A stretch of 64,000 nucleotides of DNA from Pseudomonas benzenivorans (GCF_024397895.1 NZ_CP073346.1:620001-684000); one strand, 5' to 3'; numbered from the stretch's first letter, positions 23,231 through 33,069 are shown. Made by a program: numbers and translations. Notes: generated from the letters alone by a model not told the origin.

Positions 23231-24879
23231 AGTGAGTCTCCTCCGCCTTCGCGGCGCACCGAGCTCGACGCTTCTGGCACTACACCGAGTAGCGGCGGCG
23301 TCAGCGTCCAGAACCTGGTCGCCCAAGCCGGACGTTTTCCATCCGTGCGCGCCACGATCAGTGTCCCGGCAAAAGCCTCGCTGACCTGGCCCAGCAGCTC
23401 ATCGATCTCGCTATTGCTCGAGACCGAAGGATGATCGATCAGCAACAGCGAAGGGCGGCGCAACAACCCACGGGCGAGCATCAGCTTGAACTCTTCTGCA
23501 CTGGATAGCTGGATGCCCTTGGCCCCGAGACGGCTGTCCAGGCCGCCGGGCAAGCGCTCGGCCAGCGAGCGCAGGCCGCACAGGTCGATGGCCTGCTCGA
23601 TATCCTGCTGATCACCGCGGCGCATGCCGTAGGTCAGGTTCGCCCGTATCGAGGTTTCCCAGAGCGACGCGGGCTCGCTAATCAATACGATTCGACGCTG
23701 ACGTTCGGCCGCCGCCAGCCCATCCAGCGGGGTTGAGTCGAGGCTGCCGGTCAGCGCGGGGAGCGGTTCGATGCCGGCCAGCGCACGCAGCAGGCGGCTT
23801 TTGCCGCTGCCCGATGCACCAGACAGGATCACCCGGGCGCCAGCGGGCGCAGACAGCTTCAGCTCGCCCCGCTGCTCGGAGCTGAGCGACAGCGTGACGG
23901 AAACCGCCTTGCCCACAGGCAGCTTGAGCCGGCGGCCGCCCTCGGCGAGCGGGGCACGGCGCAAGAACCGCTGCAGCTTGTAGCGCGCCAGTTGATTCTG
24001 TTTCCAGTATTCATAGACCCGCCCGAGGCGTCGTAATTGCGGCAGCATGTACAGCGCCACTATGAGCACCATGACGAACTGATCCGCCGATAGCTGGCCA
24101 CTGAGCACCCGGTTGTGCCCCACCAGGGCGAGCAAGCCCACCAGACTCAGGCTGATGAATTCAGTACCGCCCCGCAGCAAGCCGCCGCCTTTTGCGCGCT
24201 TGAGCTGCCAGCGGTGCATGTCATCGCTCAACCGGCGAAACCTCCTTTCCTCGCGCGCGGTTTGATTCATCGATTGAATCAGCGCCACCGCTGCGATGCG
24301 CTGGCTCATGTAGTTCATAAGCCGGGAGCGGTGCATGCGGGTATTGCTGCTGGCGTTGTAGAAATAGCGCCCGCCCAGCCAGTAGATGGGGATGGCGGCA
24401 AGACTCAGGACGCCGAGCACGGCGACCAGCAAGGGGTCGAGAAGCACCAGGACAATCAGTGCCACCGCCAGCCAGACCCCCAGCACGGTGAGGCGCGCCA
24501 CGCCCTCCACCAGCCAGTTGCGCAGGGCCGAGAGGTCCCCGGTCAGGCGCATCAGCAGCGTGCCCCGCCCCACCCGTAGCGCCTCGGCGGTGGGCAGACG
24601 CAGAAAGTGGTCGAATATCTGGGTTCGAACGTCATGGATGTAACTCTGGGCAATGCGTTCGGCCACCGTGCGCTCCAGGTAGCGCCCGGCGGACAGCAGC
24701 AGCACAAGGGGTACCAGCAGCAACAAAGCCTCGAGGAACGGTCCTTCCTGGGCCATTATCCGCCGGCGAATCTGAATGATGAAAAACAGCAGCGACAGGG
24801 ACTGGGCAAAGCCGATCAGGCTCAGGCCCACGAGACCCTGCCAGCGCCTATTGTCGGTGACTGCGGCCAAGGTGCTCAT
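23227..24879 (-). CDS. ABC exporter (TMD-NBD) with degenerate ATPase motifs
   Basis: A 550-residue half-transporter. Residues 15-285 form a six-helix exporter-type membrane domain, 325-530 an ATP-binding domain. Walker A is normal (GASGSGKS, 354-361). The rest is off-pattern. The Q-loop position reads LISEPASLW (Glu/Ser for Gln) and the signature is LSSAE (459-463) instead of LSGGQ. Walker B is LLLID482-H483-P with His for the catalytic Glu, and the switch region IVARTDGK lacks the His. ATP binding is plausible; normal hydrolysis is not. ATG 24879 overlaps the stop of the upstream P-loop gene (ATGA). A regulator-like, valve-like or very slow transporter is possible. Confidence 0.85.
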   Translation of the reverse strand: MSTLAAVTDNRRWQGLVGLSLIGFAQSLSLLFFIIQIRRRIMAQEGPFLEALLLLVPLVLLLSAGRYLERTVAERIAQSYIHDVRTQIFDHFLRLPTAEALRVGRGTLLMRLTGDLSALRNWLVEGVARLTVLGVWLAVALIVLVLLDPLLVAVLGVLSLAAIPIYWLGGRYFYNASSNTRMHRSRLMNYMSQRIAAVALIQSMNQTAREERRFRRLSDDMHRWQLKRAKGGGLLRGGTEFISLSLVGLLALVGHNRVLSGQLSADQFVMVLIVALYMLPQLRRLGRVYEYWKQNQLARYKLQRFLRRAPLAEGGRRLKLPVGKAVSVTLSLSSEQRGELKLSAPAGARVILSGASGSGKSRLLRALAGIEPLPALTGSLDSTPLDGLAAAERQRRIVLISEPASLWETSIRANLTYGMRRGDQQDIEQAIDLCGLRSLAERLPGGLDSRLGAKGIQLSSAEEFKLMLARGLLRRPSLLLIDHPSVSSNSEIDELLGQVSEAFAGTLIVARTDGKRPAWATRFWTLTPPLLGVVPEASSSVRREGGGDSL

Positions 24880-25931
24880 CGCACCGGACTCAATTCTCCA
24901 AGGACGATATCCACCGTGCGCGTGTCGTAGATCTGCTCGAGGGTGAGCGCGGGCAAGCCGGTGTGATGGCACACTTCCTCGATCAGCAAGGGCGCCTTGG
25001 TCAGGGTGCCGCTGATCGCCAGTATCGGCACCTTCTGCGCCGACAGCTGCTGGACCAGCATGAGCGCGCCTGGGGCGCAATCGGCGGCGAGAAAACAACC
25101 GTCGCACAGCGCAAGGAAGCCCTGGTGCTCGATCAGCGCCTTGGTTTCCTCCTGCAAGATGCCATCGGCCAACTCGATGACCAGGTACTGCGCCTCATGG
25201 GTGCAGGCCGCGTCGATGATCTGCCGGGCGATGGTGAACAGGCGCTCGGTCGGCTGTTTCCAGGTACCGGGCAAGCCCGCATCGGTAAAGTCGTAGGCAG
25301 CCATGGCCCCGGCATCGAGAAATCGCCAGACATCCGGTCCCGATCCGGTGCCGGTCAGCTTGGCCGCCACCACCCGACAGGACTGGCGGCTGAGGGTGGA
25401 CACCAGTGCGGTAGCCAACGTGGTCTTGCCGCTGTTCATGCCGGTGCCGACCACCAGCAGAATGCGCATTCCGCCGGTCACCAGTTCCTCGGGCGGGGGA
25501 TTCAGGGTGACGAAACGGCTGAGGTTCAGGACCTGCTGATGCTCGTCGGCCAACAGGCCGATGATCTCGATTTCGGTGGCAGGCTTGACCTGGCAATGGC
25601 GACTGACGACCTCGGCGGCGATGCCGCCGCCAGCTACCAGATGGGCAGTACTGGTGGTCGGCAGGGTCGCGGCGAACTGGTCGGTGGCATAGCGGTTGCC
25701 GGCCGCCAGAATCACTTCGTCATCGGTGAACAGATTGGCGCGCCGCCCGCAGGGCAGTTCGATGCGTGGATGCTGCCGGATCCGGGTGATGCGGGCCAAA
25801 AGCAGATCGCCCAAAGACACGGGCTGCATGGGTAACAACGCATGACAGGCGGATATCTGGAGGTGGCGGGTTACATAACTCTGTTTGGCCTTTTGTAACC
25901 GCTGCTGTAGAGATGCGACGGAATCACTCAT
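24876..25931 (-). CDS. P-loop NTPase (DUF1611/dethiobiotin-synthase-like) of unknown function
   Basis: A 351-residue cytoplasmic protein. An N-terminal domain (about 1-150) contains PMQPVSLGDLLLARITRIRQHPRIELPCGRRA. A SIMIBI-type P-loop domain follows, with Walker A GTGMNSGKT (162-170), a second switch-like segment KLTGTGSGPD..DAGA..DFTDAG, and VIELADG as Walker B. This pattern is close to MobB/dethiobiotin synthase and DUF1611 proteins; DUF1611 members include D-amino-acid N-acyltransferases. No function can be assigned here. It is second in the five-gene operon, 7 bases behind the exported protein gene and coupled to the ABC gene by a 4-base overlap. Confidence 0.75.
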   Translation of the reverse strand: MSDSVASLQQRLQKAKQSYVTRHLQISACHALLPMQPVSLGDLLLARITRIRQHPRIELPCGRRANLFTDDEVILAAGNRYATDQFAATLPTTSTAHLVAGGGIAAEVVSRHCQVKPATEIEIIGLLADEHQQVLNLSRFVTLNPPPEELVTGGMRILLVVGTGMNSGKTTLATALVSTLSRQSCRVVAAKLTGTGSGPDVWRFLDAGAMAAYDFTDAGLPGTWKQPTERLFTIARQIIDAACTHEAQYLVIELADGILQEETKALIEHQGFLALCDGCFLAADCAPGALMLVQQLSAQKVPILAISGTLTKAPLLIEEVCHHTGLPALTLEQIYDTRTVDIVLGELSPVR

Positions 25932-25938
25932 GGCTTGC

Positions 25939-26610
25939 TCACTTCGCCAGTTGGCGGTGGATTTGCCCGATCCTTTTGGCGCTGGCGTCCTTGGGCTGAA
26001 GCAGATGTTTCAGGGTGCGGGTGGTGGTGGAAGTCTTGTCAGAGCGCTTTCGGTAGCTCTTGGTCTTCGTTCGCTCGAGGTTGACGACCAGATTCAAACT
26101 GGGCGCATAGCTGACCAGCCGCTCGTCCTTGCGCAGGGAAGAACCGCTGCTGTTGCGGTAGCTGCGCAGGCAGGCGTAACGCTCGGTGCCCAGCACCCGC
26201 CCCTCCAGCGCAAAGGACCCTTTGCCCAGGGACTGACACTGCCACTCGCGCAGCGTCCTGCGGCCGTCACGGTAGATACGCCGCAACACGAAACGTTCCG
26301 CGCTGCCGGCCGGCGCACCAACCAGGCGCGCCGGGTTACCGCTCTTCACCTCGACCACATAGCCACGCTTTGGGCGCAGAAGATCCTCGCGGTTCGACAC
26401 AGGCGACACAGGCGAAAGGGGATGGTTGCCATGGGTGTGGCGACGCTTGCGGGTGTCCTCCCAGACAGCTCGGGTACCGTCGTAGGCAATAAGCTTTTCC
26501 ACCGTGCCATCGGAGTAGAAGGCCACCGACCCCACCGGCGGCCCGGCGTAAGCGAGCAGGGAAAGCAGTGACAGACAGAGTGTCAGAAAGAATAATTTGG
26601 CCGCTAACAT
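25939..26610 (-). CDS. Exported basic protein, first gene of the five-gene operon
   Basis: A 223-residue protein with a clear signal peptide (residues 1-22, cleavage after AYA). The mature domain starts GPPVGSVAFYSDGTVEKLIAYDG and has a central Cys pair (EWQCQSLGKGS..ERYACLRS) that may be bridged. The C-terminus is very basic (RTKTKSYRKRSDKTSTTTRTLKHLL). I do not recognise a family. ATG 26610 follows GGGAG. With the lipoprotein at the other end of the operon it puts two envelope proteins around a cytoplasmic NTPase, an exporter and a hydrolase. Confidence 0.7.
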   Translation of the reverse strand: MLAAKLFFLTLCLSLLSLLAYAGPPVGSVAFYSDGTVEKLIAYDGTRAVWEDTRKRRHTHGNHPLSPVSPVSNREDLLRPKRGYVVEVKSGNPARLVGAPAGSAERFVLRRIYRDGRRTLREWQCQSLGKGSFALEGRVLGTERYACLRSYRNSSGSSLRKDERLVSYAPSLNLVVNLERTKTKSYRKRSDKTSTTTRTLKHLLQPKDASAKRIGQIHRQLAK

Positions 26611-26825
26611 GAGTCGCTCCCGCTTTTATCAGGCATCGCCGGATGACCCGACGACAGCAGAGACACTCAGTTAAGACTGGACCATGGTCTGATCCGTTCA
26701 AGCCGGATTAACCGACTTCCCGAGGAACGGTAGCTTTCTCCTCTTTTTAACCCTCCTCCCTTTACGATCAAGTTCACATCATTTCGCACCTTTATCGATG
26801 CAAATTTCTGTGAATATTTTGCGAG

Positions 26826-27983
26826 CTACCCGGCTATCGCTGCCAACGCCTGCCGCAGGTCCGCACGCAAATCCTCCACATGCTCGATACCCACCGACAG
26901 GCGCACCAGGTTGTCGGTGATGCCGATCAGCTCGCGGCGCTCGGCAGGGATGGAGGCATGGGTCATCTTCGCCGGCTGGCTGATGAGGCTTTCCACCCCG
27001 CCCAGGCTCTCGGCCAGGGTGAACAGCTCGGTGGCCTCGAGAAAGCGCCGGGTGCCTTCGCCATCGCAGGCCAGATAGAGAGTGACCAGGCCACCGAAGC
27101 CGCGCATCTGCCGCCTGGCCAGGTGATGCTGCGGGTGGCTGGCAAGGCCCGGGTAGAGCACCGAGGCCACCTGGGGCTGGCGCTCCAGCCAGGCCGCCAG
27201 TTCGCTGGCGTTGTCGACGTGCCGCTGCAGGCGCAGGGCCAGGGTGCGCATGCCGCGCAGGCAGAGAAAGCTTGAGAAGGGATCGAGAATGCCACCCACC
27301 GAGTTCTGCAGGAAGGCCAGTTGCTCGGCCAGCTCAGGGCGGTCGGCCACCGCCACCAGCCCGGCGATTACATCGGAGTGGCCATTGAGGTACTTGGTCG
27401 CCGAATGCAGGACGAGGTCGAAGCCGTGCTCCAGTGGCCGCTGCAGATAGGGCGAGGCAAAGGTGTTGTCGGCCACGGTGAGGATGCCGCGTTCACGCCC
27501 CAGCCGACCGACCTCAGCCAGGTCGCAGAGCTTGAGGGTCGGATTGGTCGGCGTCTCGACCCAGATCATCCGGGTCTCGGGCTTGAGCGCCGCGGCCAGG
27601 GTGGCGGCGTCGGCGTCCGCCGGCACATAGCTGACCTGCAGGCCGGCGCCGGGCTTGCGCACCCGTTCGAACAGGCGGTAGGTGCCGCCGTACAGATCGT
27701 CCACCGCGACTATGTGACTACCGGCCGGCAGCAGCTCCAGCACCGTGGCGCAGGCGGCCAGGCCGGAAGCGAAGGCAAAGCCCTGGGCGCCGCCCTCCAG
27801 TTCGGCGATTGCGGCTTCGACGGCCTGACGCGTCGGGTTCTGGCTGCGCCCATACTCGTAGCCGGCGTGCACCCCGGGCGACTGTTGACGGAAGGTCGAA
27901 GTGGCGTAGATCGGCGGCATCACCGCGCCGGTCCAGTCCGGCTCATAGCCGGCGTGCACAGCCAGGGTTTCGAATTCACTCAT
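26826..27983 (-). CDS. Cystathionine gamma-lyase / gamma-synthase family enzyme
   Basis: A 385-residue PLP enzyme of the Cys/Met-metabolism family. PLP Lys is K197 in SATKYLNGHSD; YEYGRSQNPT (43-52), the DDLYGGTYRLF loop and WVETPTNPTL are standard. Placement directly behind cystathionine beta-synthase (30-base gap, same strand) argues for gamma-lyase: cystathionine to cysteine, 2-oxobutyrate and ammonia, i.e. reverse transsulfuration, as in PA0400 of P. aeruginosa. Gamma-synthase activity cannot be excluded from sequence alone. Confidence 0.9.
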   Translation of the reverse strand: MSEFETLAVHAGYEPDWTGAVMPPIYATSTFRQQSPGVHAGYEYGRSQNPTRQAVEAAIAELEGGAQGFAFASGLAACATVLELLPAGSHIVAVDDLYGGTYRLFERVRKPGAGLQVSYVPADADAATLAAALKPETRMIWVETPTNPTLKLCDLAEVGRLGRERGILTVADNTFASPYLQRPLEHGFDLVLHSATKYLNGHSDVIAGLVAVADRPELAEQLAFLQNSVGGILDPFSSFLCLRGMRTLALRLQRHVDNASELAAWLERQPQVASVLYPGLASHPQHHLARRQMRGFGGLVTLYLACDGEGTRRFLEATELFTLAESLGGVESLISQPAKMTHASIPAERRELIGITDNLVRLSVGIEHVEDLRADLRQALAAIAG

Positions 27984-28013
27984 GGGTGGCTCCTGTGGGC
28001 GATCGGCCAGGCC

Positions 28014-29378
28014 TCAGCGCAGGGTGCGGCGCCAGAGGTTGAGCACGTCGCTCTTGGTGATCAGGCCGAGGAAGCGGCCGTTCTCGACGATCAGCGCCAC
28101 ATGGCCCTGATCGAAGGTCTGCAGCAGGCGCTCGAGCGACACGTCCGGGTCGAGGGTCTCGAGTCTGGTGACCATCGCCTTGCGCACCGGCAGCTGGAAA
28201 TGCTCCGGGGCGTCCTTCACCGCGCGCAGCAGGTCCCACTCGTCGATCAGGCCGACTACCCGGTCGCCCTCCATCACCGGCACCTGGTCGATGTCATGAA
28301 AGCGCATGCGCCCGTAGACCGCCGCCAGGCTTTCCTCGGGCTTGCAGGTGACGGTGGTGCCCTCGTCGTAGCGCCGCGCAATCAGGTCGCGCAGATTGCC
28401 CTCCTTCGGCCGCTCGATCAGACCCTGGTCGATCATCCAGTAGTCATTGAACATCTTCGACAGGTACTTGTTGCCGCTGTCGCAGACGAAGGTCAGCACG
28501 CGTTTGGCCGTGGTCTGCTCCCGGCAGTAGCGCAAGGCGGCGGCCAGCAGGGTGCCGGAGGAGGAGCCGGCCAGCACGCCTTCCTGCTGCAGCAGCAGGC
28601 GCGCGGTGTGCAGGCTCTCGGCGTCGGAGATGCGGTAGGCGCGCTTGACCAGGGCGAAATCGGCGATGGCCGGGACGAAGTCCTCGCCTATGCCCTCCAC
28701 CAGCCAGCTGCCGGCCTCGCCGAACTGCCCCGTCTCCACGTAGTCGGCCAGCACCGAGCCTTCGGGGTCGGCCAGGACCATCTCGAGCTGCGGCGCCACC
28801 CGCTGGAAGAACCGGGTCAGGCCGCCCAGGGTGCCGCCCGAGCCGACACCGACCACCACCGCATCGACCCGCTGCGCCATCTGCGCCCAGATTTCCGGGC
28901 CGGTGCCGCTCTCGTGGGCCCAGGCATTGGCCGGGTTGTTGAACTGGTCGATATAGAAGGCGCCGGGCATCTGCGCGGCGATGCTGCGGGCCAGGTCCTG
29001 GTAGTACTCGGGGTGGCCCTTGCCCACGTCGGAGCGGGTCAGGCGCACCTCGGCGCCCAGGGCCTTGAGGTGGAAGATCTTCTCGCGGCTCATCTTGTCC
29101 GGCACCACCAGCAGCATGTGGTAGCCCTTCTGCGCGGCGACCAGGGCCAGGCCCAGTCCGGTGTTGCCGGCGGTGGCCTCGATGATGGTGCCGCCGGGCT
29201 TCAGCTCGCCGCTGCGCTCGGCGGCCTCGATCATGGTCAGGGCGATGCGGTCCTTGATCGAACCACCGGGATTCTGGCTCTCGAGCTTGACGAACAGCTC
29301 GCAGGGGCCGGTGTCCAGGTGGGTGAGCGGCAGGATCGGCGTGTTGCCGATCATCTCCAGGATAGGGCTGCTGGCCAT
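28014..29378 (-). CDS. cbs: Cystathionine beta-synthase
   Basis: A 454-residue enzyme that condenses serine (or O-acetylserine) with homocysteine to cystathionine. The fold II PLP domain has K42 in NPGGSIKDR, phosphate loop GVGSGGTLGG, and TAGNTG. Two CBS domains (about 335-454) form a Bateman module. There is no N-terminal haem domain. It is first of the cbs-cgl pair for reverse transsulfuration. With speE and the mtn genes nearby, the region carries several steps of the homocysteine/methionine economy. Confidence 0.93.
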   Translation of the reverse strand: MASSPILEMIGNTPILPLTHLDTGPCELFVKLESQNPGGSIKDRIALTMIEAAERSGELKPGGTIIEATAGNTGLGLALVAAQKGYHMLLVVPDKMSREKIFHLKALGAEVRLTRSDVGKGHPEYYQDLARSIAAQMPGAFYIDQFNNPANAWAHESGTGPEIWAQMAQRVDAVVVGVGSGGTLGGLTRFFQRVAPQLEMVLADPEGSVLADYVETGQFGEAGSWLVEGIGEDFVPAIADFALVKRAYRISDAESLHTARLLLQQEGVLAGSSSGTLLAAALRYCREQTTAKRVLTFVCDSGNKYLSKMFNDYWMIDQGLIERPKEGNLRDLIARRYDEGTTVTCKPEESLAAVYGRMRFHDIDQVPVMEGDRVVGLIDEWDLLRAVKDAPEHFQLPVRKAMVTRLETLDPDVSLERLLQTFDQGHVALIVENGRFLGLITKSDVLNLWRRTLR

Positions 29379-29574
29379 GGTGTGCTCCCCGGCGTCGGCT
29401 GCGCTGGCCGCACCACAAGGGCAGGCCGATCGCGATGCCTTAAGTTATAGGCGCAGAGGTATCGAGGGGCCAGGCGCCAGCGCCCTCGAGCCGACGAAGG
29501 CAGCGCCGCTGCAAGCGCAATCCAGCGGGCGCCGAGCCTCCCCCTTGTTCCGCCTTTTGGCCGATCTGACACCT

Positions 29575-29601
29575 TCAGAAACGCGGCACAGTGGCCGATA
29601 A
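29575..29601 (+). promoter_or_regulatory. Candidate FliA promoter of the second chemoreceptor gene
   Basis: GCCGATAA (29594-29601) is a perfect sigma-28 -10 element. At N15 upstream lies TCAG instead of TAAA, so the -35 is weak. The site lies about 35 bases before ATG 29636 and also argues that the GTG at 29591 is not the start codon. Confidence 0.55.
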
Positions 29602-29635
29602 ACCGCTCGCAACCGCACCTGGAGTGGAGACCTTC

Positions 29636-31075
29636 ATGCATCAGGGTTTTCTCGGGCATTTCCTGCCCCCTGACCTCACCGAACCGACCCGTCTGCTACT
29701 GGCCCGCACCCTGATCTTCACGACCCTGTGCGGGTTGGTGGTGGGCCTGTACAGCTGCATCAAGTGGAGCCGCCTGGATCATCAGGTCCTGACCTATGGT
29801 TCGCTGCTCCTGCTCCTAGGCATGCCGCTGGCCCTGCTGCTGCTGCGCAGTTCGCTGTTCTCGCTGGGCGCCACGGCCAATCTTACCCTGGGCTTCATGT
29901 GCGGCTACGGGATGCTGATCACCTATCAACTGGGCGGCCTGCAATCGGCACACATCTACTGGGCACCGGTACTGATCGCCTTCGCCTACCTGCTGGCCGG
30001 CGCGCGCAGCGCGACCCTCTGGAGCCTGGTACTGGTGCTCTTCGTGTTCTGGCTTATCCGCCTGGAGCATACTGGCGCGGCGCTGCCTGCCTTCGAGCTG
30101 AGCCCGCGCGATGCGACCGTCAACACCTACTCGGGCTTCATCCTGCCGATGCTGGCGGTGTGGCTGGCGCAGTGGTACAGCGCCCGGGTGCGTATCCGGG
30201 CACTGCGCGACGCCGAACAGGCCGTGGAAGAAGCGCGCGCCTTCGGCACGCGGGCCGAACACAACCAGGCGCAACTGGCCGGCATGGTGGGCGACGTGCG
30301 CAGCACCGCCGCCGACCTGTTGCAGATGGCCGGCCAGCTGCAGCAGACCCAGGGCGGCATCCGCCAGCGCTGCCAGAGCATCGACCGCGACGTGCAGCAC
30401 CAGGCCGATGCCATGCTGCAGCTCGACCACGCCCTGCATCAGGTGCTCGCCAGCCTGTCGGAAAGCACCGCGCAGATGCAGCGCCTGAGCCAGGACACCC
30501 AGCACAGCAGCACCCAGGTCAACCTCTGTGCCGAGCAGATGCAGCAGGCCCAGCAGAGCATGCAGGCCATCGAGCAGAGCAACAGGCGCATCACCGAATC
30601 CATGCAGATGATCAGCGCCATCGCCCAGCAGACCAACCTGCTGGCCCTCAACGCGGCCATCGAGGCGGCCCGCGCCGGCGAGCAGGGCCGCGGCTTCGCC
30701 GTGGTGGCCGACGAGGTGCGCAACCTGTCGCAGCGCAGCAACCAGACCGCCGACACCGTGCACAGCGTGCTCGGCCAGTCGCAGCAGACCATCGCCGCCG
30801 GCGTCGGCCAGGTCAGCGAGGTGGGCACGGCCCTGATCAGCAACCTCGGCCTGACCAACGCCCTGACCGACTCCATCCTGCAGCACCGCCAGACCCTCGA
30901 CCAGGCCCACCGGCAACTGGCCGAGGTACGCGACAACAGCGCGGCGCAACGCGAGGCCAGCCAGCGCCAGCGTCAGGCCAGCGCCGAACTGCTCGGCGCC
31001 CAGGAGTCACTGGTGGTGCTGGGCGAGAAGCTCGAGCAACTGTCGCAGCAGTTGCACCGGCGCATCGGCCAATAG
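29636..31075 (+). CDS. Methyl-accepting chemotaxis protein with multi-helix membrane sensor
   Basis: A 479-residue chemoreceptor without a large periplasmic domain. Residues 20-182 form about six transmembrane helices ([79 protein letters not shown]). A cytoplasmic coiled coil follows, with the signalling tip [32 protein letters not shown] split across 334-365. No HAMP domain is evident. Such receptors may sense within the membrane (energy state, hydrophobic ligands). ATG 29636 is chosen: TGGAG precedes it, and the upstream GTG sits in the FliA -10 element. Confidence 0.9.
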   Translation: MHQGFLGHFLPPDLTEPTRLLLARTLIFTTLCGLVVGLYSCIKWSRLDHQVLTYGSLLLLLGMPLALLLLRSSLFSLGATANLTLGFMCGYGMLITYQLGGLQSAHIYWAPVLIAFAYLLAGARSATLWSLVLVLFVFWLIRLEHTGAALPAFELSPRDATVNTYSGFILPMLAVWLAQWYSARVRIRALRDAEQAVEEARAFGTRAEHNQAQLAGMVGDVRSTAADLLQMAGQLQQTQGGIRQRCQSIDRDVQHQADAMLQLDHALHQVLASLSESTAQMQRLSQDTQHSSTQVNLCAEQMQQAQQSMQAIEQSNRRITESMQMISAIAQQTNLLALNAAIEAARAGEQGRGFAVVADEVRNLSQRSNQTADTVHSVLGQSQQTIAAGVGQVSEVGTALISNLGLTNALTDSILQHRQTLDQAHRQLAEVRDNSAAQREASQRQRQASAELLGAQESLVVLGEKLEQLSQQLHRRIGQ

Positions 31076-31095
31076 CGTCGAGCCGCCGCGCCCAT

Positions 31096-31115
31096 GAAAA
31101 AGCCCGCACTCGGCG
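31096..31115 (-). terminator. Terminator of speE
   Basis: On the minus strand AGCCCGC and GCGGGCT arms enclose a 5-base loop and run into TTTTTC. It lies between the convergent speE and chemoreceptor genes and may serve both, more strongly speE. Confidence 0.8.
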
Positions 31116-31147
31116 GGCTCTTGCAGGACGTTCAGGCTGCGGCTGGC

Positions 31148-32008
31148 TCAGTCGTTGCTGGGCTTGTTGATCGCCTGCAGCACATACTGCGGCAGGGCGA
31201 AGGCGCCCTGGTGGATGTCCGGGTTGTAGTAGCGGGTGACGATCCCGCTGCCGGCGAAGCGTTGGCGCAGGGTCTCCGTCGACAGCTTACGGTAGCCGCT
31301 GTCGGTGCCGCCCCAGGCGAAGGTCATGCTGCCACCGATGTAGGTCGGCACCGCGGCCATGTAGAAGTGCCAGTCGGCGAACAGCCCGCGCATGCGCCCG
31401 GCGGTGGTCTGCACCTCGGACAGCTGCATGAAGGGCGTACCGTTCTGGGTCACCAGGATGCCGCCGTCGTTCAGGCAGCGGCGGCAGGCCTGGTAGAAGT
31501 TCTCGGAGAACAGCACCTCGCCCGGACCGATGGGGTCGGTGGAGTCGGAGATGATCACGTCGAACTTGTCCTGGCAGGTGGCGACGAAACGCATGCCGTC
31601 GTCGATCACCAGGTTCAGCCGCGGGTCATCGAAGGCGCCGCTGGAATGCCTGGGCAGGAACTCCTTGCACATGTCGACCACGGTGCCGTCGATCTCGACC
31701 ATGGTGATGTGCTCGACGCTGTCGTGCTTGCACACCTCGCGCAGCATGCCGCCGTCGCCGCCACCGATGATCAGCACGCGCTTGGCCAGGCCATGGGCGA
31801 GGATCGGCACATGGGTGAGCATCTCGTGGTAGATGAACTCGTCGGCCTCGGTGGTCTGGATCACCCCGTCCAGGGCCATGACCCGGCCCATGCGGGCGTT
31901 CTCGAAGATCACCAGGTGCTGGTGCTCGGTGCGCACCTCGTGCAACAGCTTGTCCACGCGAAAACGCTGACCATAGCCGTCGTACAGCGTCTCTTGGTAG
32001 TCGCTCAT
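31148..32008 (-). CDS. speE: Spermidine synthase (polyamine aminopropyltransferase)
   Basis: A 286-residue enzyme that moves an aminopropyl group from decarboxylated S-adenosylmethionine to putrescine, releasing methylthioadenosine. The nucleotide site is [12 protein letters not shown] (81-92), E105/D107 lie in MVEIDG, and catalytic D155 and D158 are in [14 protein letters not shown] 32008 ([13 protein letters not shown]) follows GAGGG; the open frame extends 31 codons upstream into the divergent promoter region. The methylthioadenosine it makes is the entry compound of the salvage genes 4-6 kb to the right. Confidence 0.95.
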   Translation of the reverse strand: MSDYQETLYDGYGQRFRVDKLLHEVRTEHQHLVIFENARMGRVMALDGVIQTTEADEFIYHEMLTHVPILAHGLAKRVLIIGGGDGGMLREVCKHDSVEHITMVEIDGTVVDMCKEFLPRHSSGAFDDPRLNLVIDDGMRFVATCQDKFDVIISDSTDPIGPGEVLFSENFYQACRRCLNDGGILVTQNGTPFMQLSEVQTTAGRMRGLFADWHFYMAAVPTYIGGSMTFAWGGTDSGYRKLSTETLRQRFAGSGIVTRYYNPDIHQGAFALPQYVLQAINKPSND

Positions 32009-32177
32009 GGGGGTATCCCTCGTCGAAATCGTTGAATGCACTGGACAGCCGCCACTGACGCCCGCCGCCTGAACAAAGGCGTGCATTCTACGTCGCCGCA
32101 CATGACAGGTCGAACCCTGGCCGTTTGAAAGTCAGGCGCGCGCTGACAGGCGCGTGACGGGCGGTTATCGTGGTCCG

Positions 32178-33065
32178 ATGACGCCAGCCAACCCACCCCC
32201 GCTACTCCTGCCCTATCAACCGCCCTGGCACTGGCAACAGTTCCAGGGCCACTACGCGCTGCGCGCCCTGCCCGGCGTCGAACGGCTGGACACCGACGCC
32301 TACTGCCGCAGCTTTCGCCTGGGAGACGTTTGTGGCTGGTTCAGCGTGCAAACCGTGCCAGGCCAAGCCGCCCTGCAGCTGCGCCATAGCCACTCGGCGC
32401 TGGCCTGCTTGCCCCAACTGGTGCAGCGGGTACGGCGCATGTTCGACCTGGATGCCGCGCCACTGGAGATCGCCGCGCACCTGGCTGGCGACCCGCTGGT
32501 GGCGCCCCTGGTGGCGCACAACCCCGGCCTGCGCCTGCCGACCGCCTTCGACCCCTTCGAACAGGCGATCCGGGCCATCGTCGGCCAGCAAGTCACGGTG
32601 AAGGCGGCGGTGACCATCGCCGCGCGCCTGGTCAGCCGCCTCGGCGAACCGCTCAACGATGCCCCGGGCGCCGGCGTCGAGCGGCTGTTCCCCACGGCCG
32701 CAGCGCTGGCCGAGGCCAACCTGGACGGCATCGGCATGCCCGGCAAGCGCGTGCAGACCCTGCAGCATTTCGCCAGCCAGGTCGCCAGCGGCGCCCTGCG
32801 CCTCGACCTGGCGGACGGCTGCGAGGTGCTGATCGAGCGCCTCTGCGCCCTGCCCGGCATCGGCCCCTGGACCGCCGAATACATCGCCCTGCGCGCCTTC
32901 GGCGAGACCGATGCCTTTCCCGCCAGCGACCTGGGCCTGCTCAAGGCGCCGCTGTGGGGCGCCGGCGGCATCAGCACCAGGCAGCTCAAGGCCCGCGCCG
33001 AGGCCTGGCGCCCCTGGCGCGCCTACGCCGCGGCACACCTGTGGCACAACTACTCTGGAGGCTGA
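32178..33065 (+). CDS. alkA: DNA-3-methyladenine glycosylase II (AlkA type)
   Basis: A 295-residue base-excision repair glycosylase. The N-terminal AlkA domain begins PYQPPWHWQQFQGHYALRALPGVE. The helix-hairpin-helix is LPGIGPWTAEYIALR (225-239), with catalytic Asp D251 in DAFPASDLGLL. It removes alkylated bases such as 3-methyladenine. ATG 32178 is chosen (eight codons after an in-frame GTG) since AlkA starts near PPPLLLPYQPP. The downstream ogt starts 4 bases after its stop, so the two repair genes are one operon, divergent from speE. Confidence 0.92.
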   Translation: MTPANPPPLLLPYQPPWHWQQFQGHYALRALPGVERLDTDAYCRSFRLGDVCGWFSVQTVPGQAALQLRHSHSALACLPQLVQRVRRMFDLDAAPLEIAAHLAGDPLVAPLVAHNPGLRLPTAFDPFEQAIRAIVGQQVTVKAAVTIAARLVSRLGEPLNDAPGAGVERLFPTAAALAEANLDGIGMPGKRVQTLQHFASQVASGALRLDLADGCEVLIERLCALPGIGPWTAEYIALRAFGETDAFPASDLGLLKAPLWGAGGISTRQLKARAEAWRPWRAYAAAHLWHNYSGG

Positions 33066-33069
33066 GGTC

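Noticed and set aside
27321..29450. A 709-codon plus-strand open frame opposite cbs and cgl
   Set aside because: It spans two recognised genes and their gap, has no ribosome site and no protein-like motifs; antisense of GC-rich codons.
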